Positions 26,001 to 32,768 of a DNA stretch of 40,004 nt are shown piece by piece. Source of the stretch: Archangiaceae bacterium (lineage in GTDB: Bacteria > Myxococcota > Myxococcia > Myxococcales > Myxococcaceae); contig JAACJQ010000214.1 of assembly GCA_016879935.1 (NCBI GenBank), forward strand, positions 1 through 40,004, read 5' to 3'. Each line of letters opens with the position of its first letter. Position 1 is the first letter of the stretch. Made by a program: the position numbers and the translations under genes. The notes below the pieces were generated by a model. It ran no database searches and was not told where the DNA came from. It saw only the letters and a list, made by a program, of their open reading frames with translations.

Positions 26001-26027
26001 GTGAAGGCGGCACACCAACCGCCTCAC
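26001..26027 (+). promoter_or_regulatory. Stem-loop at the 5' end of the fliC leader
   Basis: GTG-a-AGGCGG (26001-26010) pairs with CCGCCT-CAC (26019-26027) across an 8-nt CACACCAA loop, giving a 9-bp stem with one bulged A. It begins at about the predicted transcription start and is separate from the ribosome site GGAGAGG at 26041-26047. It could protect the flagellin mRNA or bind a post-transcriptional regulator. Confidence 0.55.
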
Positions 26028-26049
26028 CACCCAACACCCAGGAGAGGCC

Positions 26050-26874
26050 ATGTCCTTCACCATTCGCAGCAACCTCGCGTCACTCAATGCTCAGCGCAAC
26101 CTGTTCAACACCACGTCGATGCAGAACGACAGCTTCAACAAGCTGTCGAGCGGCTTCCGAATCACCCGCGCAGGTGACGACGCCGCCGGTCTCGGCATCA
26201 GCAACAACCTGCAGGCGCAGATTCGCAGCTTCAACCAGGCGAACCGCAACTCGCAGGACGCCGAGTCGCTGATTCAGACGGCGGAAGCGAACCTGAACCA
26301 GACGACCGAGCTGCTCACCCGCATGCGTGAGCTCGCCATGCAGAGCGCCTCGTCAGGCGTCGGCAACACCGAGCGCGGCTACATTCAGACGGAGAACACC
26401 GCGCTCATCACTGAAATCACGCGCATCGCGAACGCGGCTGAATACAACGGCACCGCGCTCCTGAACTCGGCCACCAACCTCACGTTCCAGGTCGGCATTC
26501 GCAACGTCGCGGCCAACGACCAGATCACGGTCGCCACGGTGGACTCGACCGCGACCGCCCTCGGCGTCAACGCGCTCGACTTCTCGACGCAGGCCGGCGC
26601 GCAGGCGGCCCTCACCACCATCGACGCCGCGATCAACACGGTCTCGAGCTCGCGCGCGACGTTCGGCGCCGCCGGCAACCGCCTCGCCTCGGTCGTTCAG
26701 ACGATTCAGCAGTCGGCCGAGTCGCTCTCCGCCGCGAACAGCCGCATCCGCGACGTCGACGTGGCCGAAGAGACCAGCAAGCTCGCCCGCAGCCAGGTGA
26801 TGATGCAGGCCGGTGTCTCGGTGCTCGCGCAGGCCAACCAGGCGCCGCAGGTGGCCCTCAAGCTGCTCGGCTGA
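26050..26874 (+). CDS. fliC: Flagellin FliC
   Basis: The 274-residue flagellin consists almost only of the conserved D0/D1 domains: N-terminal TIRSNLASLNAQRNLFNT and KLSSGFRITRAGDDAAGLGIS, a TRMRELAMQSASSG segment matching the D1 region recognised by TLR5 in many flagellins, and C-terminal SRIRDVDVAEETSKLARSQ to VLAQANQAPQ. The variable outer D2/D3 domains are reduced to about 60 residues, so the filament should be smooth and thin. The ATG at 26050 has a strong GGAGAGG site. The gene has its own sigma-28-type promoter and a structured leader, and is followed by a repeat-containing intergenic region with a terminator. Confidence 0.98.
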   Translation: MSFTIRSNLASLNAQRNLFNTTSMQNDSFNKLSSGFRITRAGDDAAGLGISNNLQAQIRSFNQANRNSQDAESLIQTAEANLNQTTELLTRMRELAMQSASSGVGNTERGYIQTENTALITEITRIANAAEYNGTALLNSATNLTFQVGIRNVAANDQITVATVDSTATALGVNALDFSTQAGAQAALTTIDAAINTVSSSRATFGAAGNRLASVVQTIQQSAESLSAANSRIRDVDVAEETSKLARSQVMMQAGVSVLAQANQAPQVALKLLG

Positions 26875-26975
26875 TTCCGCCGCCTCCTCCTGAAGCACCC
26901 GCTCGGGTCGACGCGCACTCGGTGTGAGTCGCCTCGAGCGGTCAGACGAAACCGCCGACGCGATGAGCGAAGGCG

Positions 26976-27187
26976 GGGAACGCGTGAGACGAAGCCCCGA
27001 GCAGGCCTGAGGAGCGGCGGCCCCTCGTCACCAGCGACCCTGCCGCGGCGAGTATGGCCTGCGAAGGCGGAGTCGACCTGGGAACGCGTGAGACGAAGCC
27101 CCGAGCAGGCCTGAGGAGCGGCGGCCCTCGTCACCAGCGACCCTGCCGCGGCGAGTAGGCCTGCGAAGGCGGAGTCGAACTGGGGAA
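26976..27187 (+). repeat. 104-bp tandem direct repeat
   Basis: Copy 1 covers 26976-27079 and copy 2 covers 27080-27182; both begin GGGAACGCGTGAGACGAAGC and end in GCGAAGGCGGAGTCGA(C/A)CT. They differ by two single-base indels and one substitution. A third unit restarts at 27183 (GGGGAAC) but diverges at once. A degraded remnant, with GACGAAACCGCCGACG and GCGAAGGCGG, precedes copy 1 at 26941-26975. Within each unit GAGG...CCTC and GGCC...GGCC segments can fold. The function is unknown. Confidence 0.85.
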
Positions 27188-27229
27188 CACAGCTGCCGAC
27201 CCGAAGTCGGGTGGCTGCGGGTTGGCGGA

Positions 27230-27258
27230 GGCCCCCTGACCAACTCAGGGGGCCTTTT
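27230..27258 (+). terminator. Intrinsic terminator downstream of fliC
   Basis: A perfect 10-bp stem GGCCCCCTGA / TCAGGGGGCC with a 5-nt CCAAC loop is followed directly by TTTT and another TT after two bases. It would end the fliC transcript, separating flagellin from fliD and its downstream genes. Confidence 0.85.
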
Positions 27259-27291
27259 CGTTCGTGAGAACGGGGCTTGCACAGCAACGCG

Positions 27292-27307
27292 TTGGCCCTC
27301 TGTGGGC
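27292..27307 (+). promoter_or_regulatory. Possible sigma-54 element upstream of fliD
   Basis: TTGGCCCTCTGTGGGC keeps the invariant GG-N10-GC and a TTGGC -24 box, but its -12 box is poor. The start point would be near 27319, directly before the CAGGAGTG ribosome site. The terminator at 27230-27258 means fliD needs a promoter hereabouts, so this is a candidate. Confidence 0.35.
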
Positions 27308-27333
27308 GTCACGCATGCGACAGGAGTGAAACC

Positions 27334-28689
27334 ATGGCCAGCATCCCCGCCTTCCGCACGTCAGGCATCGCCTCGGGCATCGACACCACGAGCATGATCG
27401 ACCAGCTCGTCGCCATCGAGAGCCGAACCATCGACATGGCGAAGAGCCAGCAGACCGCCTACCAGACGCAGCTGAGCGCGGTCGGCGAGATCATGGCGAA
27501 GCTCACCGCGCTGAAGAGCGCCGCGAGCGGGCTGTCGAGCGGCGGCGTGCTGGGCGTCACCGCGAACTCGGGGACGACTTCGTTCAGCGCCACGGCATCG
27601 TCGTCGGCAGCCTCGGGCCGGTATTCGGTGGCCGTGAGCGAGCTGGCCCAGGCCGCGCGCGCCCGCAGCGCGTCGTTCGCGTCGGCCTCGGCACAGGTGA
27701 TGGGGGGAACGCTCGACTTCTCGATCGACGGCACCACCACGCAGGTCGCGCTCGATGATGGCATGACGCTCACCCAGGCTGCCGATCGCATCAACAAGTC
27801 GGGCATCGCGGTGAGCGCGACGGTGCTCGAGACCAACGGCGCCGCCTACCTGAGCATCACCCGCCGAGACACCGGCTTCGTCGTCGGGCAGCCCGGCTCG
27901 AGCGCGCTGCAGATCACCGAGACCTCGACCGGCTCGCTCGGCCAGGCGCTCGGCGCCACCATTCAACAGAGCGCCGTGAACGCGCAGCTCACGGTCGACG
28001 GGCTGGCCTTCGAGCGCCGCAGCAACGTCGTCTCCGACGTGATTCCAGGCGCGACGCTCACCCTCAAGACGAAGCCCGGCACCGCCGAAGATCTGCTGCT
28101 GACGACGAGCACCAGCGACACCCAGAAGTCGCTGCAGAAGTTCGTCGACGCGTACAACGACGTGATGAAGCTGGTGCGAAAGAACACCAACATCGGCGAG
28201 CTGACCGATCGCACCAAGACCCTCGGCGGAGACCCGTCGATTCGCGGGCTCCAGGCGGCGCTGCAGGCGATGGTGGTGAACCAGGGCAACCCCACCAGCT
28301 CGGTCCGCACGCTCGCCGACGTGGGCATCAAGACGGGCACCGACGGCACGCTGAGCATCGACGCGGCCCGGCTCGAGAAGGCCATCGGCACCGACGCGGG
28401 AGCCGTGAACGCGCTCTTCCAGAATGCGACGACCGGAATGTCGGCCGTCACCACGGCGCTCGTCGATCGCTACACCAGCGGCTCGAGCGCCATCCTCGTG
28501 GCGCGGCAGACGGGCATCAACAAGTCGATTCGCACGATGGATGATCGCATTACGAACCTGCAGCTTCGTGTCGATGCCTACCGTGAGCGGTTGGTCTCGC
28601 AGTTCACCGCGATGGAGAAGGTGGTCGGCACCTTCAAGAGCATCGGCAACTTCCTGACGTCGCAAGAGAATCAGGGGACGAAGAAATGA
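27334..28689 (+). CDS. fliD: Flagellar cap protein FliD (HAP2)
   Basis: The ATG at 27334, with AGGAGTG 7 nt upstream, gives 451 residues; the longer frame from 27277 has no conserved content. The N-terminus (SGIASGIDTTSMIDQLVAIE) is the FliD_N signature. A central FliD_C region follows with NAQLTVDGLAFERRSNVVSDVIPGATL-type wording (near residues 212-238), and a helical end (FTAMEKVVGTFKSIGNFLTSQ) matches FliD C-termini. FliD caps the filament tip and catalyses flagellin insertion. The TGA overlaps the ATG of fliS (ATGA). Confidence 0.96.
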   Translation: MASIPAFRTSGIASGIDTTSMIDQLVAIESRTIDMAKSQQTAYQTQLSAVGEIMAKLTALKSAASGLSSGGVLGVTANSGTTSFSATASSSAASGRYSVAVSELAQAARARSASFASASAQVMGGTLDFSIDGTTTQVALDDGMTLTQAADRINKSGIAVSATVLETNGAAYLSITRRDTGFVVGQPGSSALQITETSTGSLGQALGATIQQSAVNAQLTVDGLAFERRSNVVSDVIPGATLTLKTKPGTAEDLLLTTSTSDTQKSLQKFVDAYNDVMKLVRKNTNIGELTDRTKTLGGDPSIRGLQAALQAMVVNQGNPTSSVRTLADVGIKTGTDGTLSIDAARLEKAIGTDAGAVNALFQNATTGMSAVTTALVDRYTSGSSAILVARQTGINKSIRTMDDRITNLQLRVDAYRERLVSQFTAMEKVVGTFKSIGNFLTSQENQGTKK

Positions 28690-29075
28690 ATGCAGCCCGC
28701 GCATACGCGAGAGCGACCAGCGAGACCGCGTCGAAGGAGCGGCTCATGGTGCTCCTCTTCGAGGCAGCCTTGCGGCACATGCGCGTCGCAGCCGGACACC
28801 TCGAGGCGAAGAACGTCAAGGAGGCGCTCCCGCTGCTCACGAAGGCCTCCGACATCGTCACCGAGCTCGCCGCGACGTTGAACCCGCAAGCGGCGCCAGA
28901 GCTCTCGGAGACGTTGGGCGCGGTGTACCTCTTCGTCGCCGAGCGCCTCGCCGTTGGTTCGCTGTCGAAAGACGCGCACGCGGTGCGTGAGGCCGAGCGG
29001 GCGTTCGCGCCGGTCGTCGAGGGCTTTCAGCAGGCGGTGGCGAGCCTTGCGGGCGGCATGGTGGAGGCCCGGTGA
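28686..29075 (+). CDS. fliS: Flagellin export chaperone FliS
   Basis: The 129-residue helical protein matches FliS: a Tyr near the start (ARAYARATSETAS), then KERLMVLLFEAALRHMRVA, an NVKEALPLLTKASDIVTELAATL helix and a C-terminal VVEGFQQAVASL helix. FliS binds the disordered C-terminus of newly made flagellin and prevents premature polymerisation. It overlaps fliD upstream and the small fliT-position gene downstream by 4 bp each, the usual fliD-fliS-fliT order. Confidence 0.93.
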   Translation: MNAARAYARATSETASKERLMVLLFEAALRHMRVAAGHLEAKNVKEALPLLTKASDIVTELAATLNPQAAPELSETLGAVYLFVAERLAVGSLSKDAHAVREAERAFAPVVEGFQQAVASLAGGMVEAR

Positions 29076-29341
29076 ACACCGCGACCGCCCACCTGGTGTC
29101 GAAGCTCGAGGCGATGCTCGCATCGCTCGACGCTGGTGACGCCGAGGTCGTGGCCGGTCAGATGGACGAGTTGAGCGCGGCCTTCAGTGCCGTGAAGAAT
29201 GCCGGGAGCGACCCACGGGTCGTCGAGCTGTTCCTGCAGTGCCAGGGCAAGGCGAACCAGCTGCACGCGCGCCTGAGCGCCGAGCTCGGTTCCCACGCGA
29301 CCTCGAGACGGGCCGCGAGCGCGTACGGGAGTCAGCCGTGA
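29072..29341 (+). CDS. Small helical protein in the fliT position
   Basis: The 89-residue product begins at a GTG overlapping the fliS stop (GTGA). It is predicted helical (TAHLVSKLEAMLASLDAGD, then MDELSAAFSAVKNAG, then LFLQCQGKANQLHARLS) and ends in a flexible SRRAASAYGSQP tail. Size, helicity and place after fliS fit a FliT-type chaperone of FliD. The Ala-Tyr-Gly ending also recalls the FlgN-like protein of this locus. Sequence similarity to FliT is not evident, so the name is withheld. Its TGA overlaps the GTG of the glycosyltransferase. Confidence 0.7.
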   Translation: MNTATAHLVSKLEAMLASLDAGDAEVVAGQMDELSAAFSAVKNAGSDPRVVELFLQCQGKANQLHARLSAELGSHATSRRAASAYGSQP

Positions 29342-30915
29342 GTACCGTCACTATCGCCATGATCGTGAAGAACGAGGCCGAGATGGCGCCAGGCTTCATC
29401 GAGTCGGTGCGCGGCCTGTGGGACGAGCTGCTCGTCGTCGACACCGGCTCCACCGACAACACCGTCGAGCTGTTCGAGGCTGCTGGCGCGAAGGTGGTGC
29501 GCCACGCGTGGGCCGACGACTTCGCCGACGCCCGCAACGTCTCGCTCGCCAACGCCACCAAAGACTGGGTGCTGGTGCTCGACGCCGATGAGCGCGTGTC
29601 GCCTGCCTTCGTTCAGGAGTTCATGGCGCGCTGTGACGACCCGACGGTGGGCGCACTCACCGTGCGCATGTCGAACCCCCTGCCCTACGGCCACCGCCGC
29701 GAGTCGTGGGTGCTGCGCGCGTTTCGTCGAGACGACACGATTCACTTCCGCCACGCGATTCACGAAGACTGCTCGAGCGACGTGGCGCGCATGCTCTTCA
29801 AGTCGAAGACGACGATCGAGCGCGTCGAGGCGCCCGTGGAGCACCTCGGCTACGTGCGCAGCCGCGCGGCGTCGAAAGAGAAGAAGCAGCGCGATCTCGC
29901 CCTGCTCCAGAAGTGCCTGGCGGCGAACCCGAACGACTTCTACGCGCACCTGAAGGTGCTCGAGCTCGCGCGGTTCTGGCGTGACAGCGTGCTCTGGCGT
30001 GAAGGCGCGCAGGTGGCGATCGACAGGCTCGAGCAGGCGGGGCCCGAGGTGCTGCGCGGCATGCCGTGGGGCGGCGAGCTGATCGCCCTCATCGCCGAGG
30101 GGCTCTTCCGCACGAATGGGCCGGCGGGCCTGCTCTTCCTCGACCGCTGGGAGCCGATGGTCGTTCCCGGAGCGCCCTTCTTCCACCGTCGCGCGCAGCA
30201 TCACGAGGCGAACGGCAACTACGAGGAGGCCGCGAAGGACTTCAGCCGCTGCCTCGAACTGGGCGAACTGCTCGGCGATCACCAGCTCACCGGGGTACGG
30301 CCACGCCTGGGCCTGGCTCGACTGGCGTTGATGCGGAGCGCTCCGCTGGAGGCGCTCGAACACGTCGACGCGGCGCTCGAGGTGCAGCCGCGCGATCCTG
30401 AAGCGCTCGTCGCCGCGGCGGCGTTGCGGTTGCAGCTCGAAGGCACTGGCGGACTCAACGCGTGGGTCGCTGCGCATGAGCTGCGGCACGGTGATTCACC
30501 AGAGCTCTCGTGGGCGGTCGGAGACGCGGCCCTCACCCTGGGACATGTGGCGCAGTCGATCGCGCCGCTTCGGCGTGCGGCTGGCGTGCCTCCCTCGGGG
30601 CCAGCGGCACTCCGTCTTGCGCAGGCCCTGCTCGCAGACGGTCAATTGAAGTCGGCCGAGCAGCTCACCCGCAGCCTCTTGAGTTCGGAGCCGGAAGCCG
30701 GTCTCGGCGTGCTGGTGTTCGATCTGCTGCAGGGGCAAGACACGGCGCTCGAGCTCGATCTGACGCCCGAGACCGCGCACGCGGCGATGAAGCATTGGGT
30801 CGACGCGCTGGTGAAGTCGAAGAACCTCGAGTGGCTCACGACGATGCGGCGCAACGCGATTGCCGTGGGAGAAGTGTTCCCCTGGCTCGACGATTACCTG
30901 CGCCGCGCCGGCTGA
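29338..30915 (+). CDS. GT2-family glycosyltransferase with TPR-like C-terminal half
   Basis: The GTG at 29338, inside the end of the preceding gene (GTGA), gives 525 residues. The N-terminal GT-A domain (1-230) has TIAMIVKNEAEM, VVDTGSTDNTVE and the metal-binding DxD as DADER (D82, D84), followed by FRHAIHEDC. The rest is alpha-helical with TPR-like pairs such as ANGNYEEAAKDFSRCLELGE and LEHVDAALEVQPRDPEALVAAAALRL (near residues 285-375). Proteins of this SunS-like, TPR-tailed type often modify proteins. Because it is coupled to the fliD-fliS block, flagellin or another filament protein is a plausible acceptor. It ends against the convergent ffh gene with no spacer. Confidence 0.88.
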   Translation: MSTVTIAMIVKNEAEMAPGFIESVRGLWDELLVVDTGSTDNTVELFEAAGAKVVRHAWADDFADARNVSLANATKDWVLVLDADERVSPAFVQEFMARCDDPTVGALTVRMSNPLPYGHRRESWVLRAFRRDDTIHFRHAIHEDCSSDVARMLFKSKTTIERVEAPVEHLGYVRSRAASKEKKQRDLALLQKCLAANPNDFYAHLKVLELARFWRDSVLWREGAQVAIDRLEQAGPEVLRGMPWGGELIALIAEGLFRTNGPAGLLFLDRWEPMVVPGAPFFHRRAQHHEANGNYEEAAKDFSRCLELGELLGDHQLTGVRPRLGLARLALMRSAPLEALEHVDAALEVQPRDPEALVAAAALRLQLEGTGGLNAWVAAHELRHGDSPELSWAVGDAALTLGHVAQSIAPLRRAAGVPPSGPAALRLAQALLADGQLKSAEQLTRSLLSSEPEAGLGVLVFDLLQGQDTALELDLTPETAHAAMKHWVDALVKSKNLEWLTTMRRNAIAVGEVFPWLDDYLRRAG

Positions 30916-32589
30916 TCACTTCCTGCGGTTCTTCTTCTTGTTTTCCTTCTCGCGCTTCCGACGCTCCTTGAGCGCCTTCCGCTCGGCGTCAGACTGCTTG
31001 TTCGCCGCGGGACCCATCGAGTACCCCTGCAACCGGGCCTGCGCGAGCTGCGACTTCGACATCGGCGGCGTGTAGCCCGCAGGCATTCCCGGAATCTGCA
31101 TGCCCATGCCTGGCATTCCCGGCATGCCCATACCCATGCCTGGTCCGCCCATGCCCATGGCCTGCGCCATCATCGGGTCCTTCGACATCAGCGCGCCCAG
31201 GTTCATATCCTTGAGCTTCGACATCTGCGCGAGCTGCTTGAACCCGGGGATGTTGCCGAGCAGGCCGGGGTTCTGGCCGATCGAGCCCATCATCTGCTGC
31301 ATGACCGAGAACTTCTGGAGCAGCTCGGTCACGTCCTTCACCTGACGGCCCGAGCCCTTCGCGATGCGCTCGATGCGTGAGGCCTTGATGAGCGAGGGGT
31401 TCTTCCGCTCCTGCTCGGTCATCGAGTTGAAGAGCGCCTCGATCTTGTCGAGCTCCTTCTCGTCGGGGTTCATCTGCTCGGTCATGTCGCCGAACAGGGG
31501 GAACCTCTCGAGCAGGTCCTTCAGCGGGCCCATGCGGCGCACGGTCTGAATCTGCTCGACGAAGTCGCGCATGTTGAAGTTGCCCGAGAGCAGCTTCTTC
31601 GCGTCTTCTTCGGCCTTCTTCTCGTCGACGACGCCCTCGAAGTCCTTCATCAGGCCGACGATGTCGCCGAACCCGAGAATGCGGCTCGCGAGGCCGTCGG
31701 GACGGAACTCCTCGAGCTTGTCGAGGCCTTCGCCCATGCCGAGGAACTTGATCGGCTTGCCGGTGATCTCCTTGATCGACAGCGCGGCGCCACCACGGGC
31801 GTCACCGTCGAGCTTCGTCAAGATGAAGCCGTCGATGGTGAGCCGCTTGTTGAACGCGTCGGCCGTGCGCACCGAGTCCTGACCGATCATCGCGTCGCAC
31901 ACGAGCAGGATCGCGTCGGGCGTCACGTTCGCCTTGATCGCGTCGAGCTCGGCCATCAGCGCTTCGTCGATGGCGAGGCGGCCGGCGGTGTCGATGATCA
32001 CCGTGTCGAGCTTCTCGGCCTTCGCCTTCTCGTACGCCTTCTTCGCGAGCTCGGGCGGCTGCAACCCGGCTTCGTGGAAGACCGGAACGTCGAGCTGCGC
32101 GCCGAGCACCTTCAGCTGATCGACGGCGGCGGGCCGGTAGATGTCCGCAGCCACGAGGAGCAGCTTGCGGCCCTCCTTCTTGAGCTTGTTGGCGATCTTC
32201 CCGGTCGTCGTCGTCTTACCGGAGCCCTGCAGACCGACCATCATGATGCCGCTGACGCCCTGGCCTTTGGGCTTCATCGGAATCGACGTGTCGACGGGGC
32301 CCATCAGGGCCTCGAGCTCGTCGTGGCAGATCTTCACGAAGTGATCGCCCGGCGCGACCTTCACCTTCTTGCCCTGCTTGTCCGTGACGGTCGTCTGCAC
32401 CAGCTCGCCGACGGCCTTCTCGCGAACGCGGGCGACGAACTTCTTCACGACGTCGAACGCCACGTCGGCTTCCAGCAGCGCCACACGAATGTCGCGGAGC
32501 GACTCGTCGACGACTTCCGACGTCAACTCGGCCTTGCCCATCAGGCGGTTGCGCGCGGCCTTGAATCCCTTCGTTACGGTCTCGAGCAT
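30916..32589 (-). CDS. ffh: Signal recognition particle GTPase Ffh (SRP54)
   Basis: The 557-residue protein begins at the ATG at 32589. It has the N domain (LTSEVVDESLRDIRVALLEADV), the NG GTPase with P-loop GLQGSGKT (119-126), DTAGR and TKLDGDARGG, and the M domain with IAKGSGRQVKDVTELLQKF. There is a roughly ten-residue insertion near 68-80 (DKQGKKVKVAPG). The C-terminus is extended by a Met/Gly/Pro-rich stretch (about 465-500) and a basic tail ending in Lys/Arg/Asn. Ffh binds signal sequences and 4.5S RNA to target inner-membrane proteins. No ribosome site is visible before the ATG. Only 23 bp separate it from the divergent tRNA-Leu gene. Confidence 0.97.
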   Translation of the reverse strand: MLETVTKGFKAARNRLMGKAELTSEVVDESLRDIRVALLEADVAFDVVKKFVARVREKAVGELVQTTVTDKQGKKVKVAPGDHFVKICHDELEALMGPVDTSIPMKPKGQGVSGIMMVGLQGSGKTTTTGKIANKLKKEGRKLLLVAADIYRPAAVDQLKVLGAQLDVPVFHEAGLQPPELAKKAYEKAKAEKLDTVIIDTAGRLAIDEALMAELDAIKANVTPDAILLVCDAMIGQDSVRTADAFNKRLTIDGFILTKLDGDARGGAALSIKEITGKPIKFLGMGEGLDKLEEFRPDGLASRILGFGDIVGLMKDFEGVVDEKKAEEDAKKLLSGNFNMRDFVEQIQTVRRMGPLKDLLERFPLFGDMTEQMNPDEKELDKIEALFNSMTEQERKNPSLIKASRIERIAKGSGRQVKDVTELLQKFSVMQQMMGSIGQNPGLLGNIPGFKQLAQMSKLKDMNLGALMSKDPMMAQAMGMGGPGMGMGMPGMPGMGMQIPGMPAGYTPPMSKSQLAQARLQGYSMGPAANKQSDAERKALKERRKREKENKKKNRRK

Positions 32590-32598
32590 GGGGCGTGC

Positions 32599-32606
32599 GG
32601 TATACC
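32599..32606. promoter_or_regulatory. Palindromic GGTATACC, shared -10 candidate for ffh and tRNA-Leu
   Basis: The 8-bp palindrome presents TATACC as a -10 box on both strands. Rightward it predicts a start at about 32612-32613, the first base of the tRNA; leftward it predicts a start about 3 nt before the ffh ATG. The -35 boxes are weak on both sides, so the element is a candidate only. Confidence 0.4.
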
Positions 32607-32612
32607 CACATG

Positions 32613-32700
32613 GCACGAGTGGCGAAACTGGTAGACGCAGCGGACTTAAAATCCGCAGACCCTTCGGTGGGTCATATGGGTTCGAGTCCCATCTCGTGCA
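32613..32700 (+). tRNA. tRNA-Leu (anticodon UAA)
   Basis: The 88-nt sequence folds as a class II tRNA. It has the acceptor stem GCACGAG/CTCGTGC with discriminator A, a D arm with ACTGGTAGACGC, anticodon stem GCGGA/TCCGC with loop CTTAAAA (anticodon TAA at 32647-32649), a long variable arm GACCCTTCGGTGGGTC, and the T arm GGGTTCGAGTCCC. The CCA end is not encoded. No integrase or repeat of its 3' end is seen in the window, so there is no sign of use as an attachment site. Confidence 0.97.
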
Positions 32701-32768
32701 AAGCGGCAGATCGGCCCGGGTGACGGTCGACCTGACGACGCCCCCCGACCCGGCGCGTACAGGACCCA

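Larger units (their letters stand above)
26875..27333. other. Non-coding fliC-fliD intergenic region
   Basis: This 459-bp gap is the only gene-free stretch over 300 bp. It holds, in order: a 7-bp inverted repeat CCGCTCG/CGAGCGG (26899-26905 and 26935-26941) just after fliC; a decayed and then two good copies of a 104-bp tandem repeat; a short hairpin around ACCCG-AAGT-CGGGT (27199-27212); a strong intrinsic terminator; and a possible promoter before fliD. Open frames through it on either strand have no recognisable protein content. Confidence 0.8.

Noticed and set aside
31020-31170. Met/Gly/Pro repeats at the Ffh C-terminus as a sign of frameshift or assembly error
   Set aside because: The frame stays open to a natural basic end, and Met-rich Ffh tails are usual; no frame change is needed.
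32613-32700. tRNA-Leu as an integration site for a mobile element
   Set aside because: No integrase, direct repeat of the tRNA 3' end, or compositional change follows; the next gene is a chromosomal-type PilZ protein.
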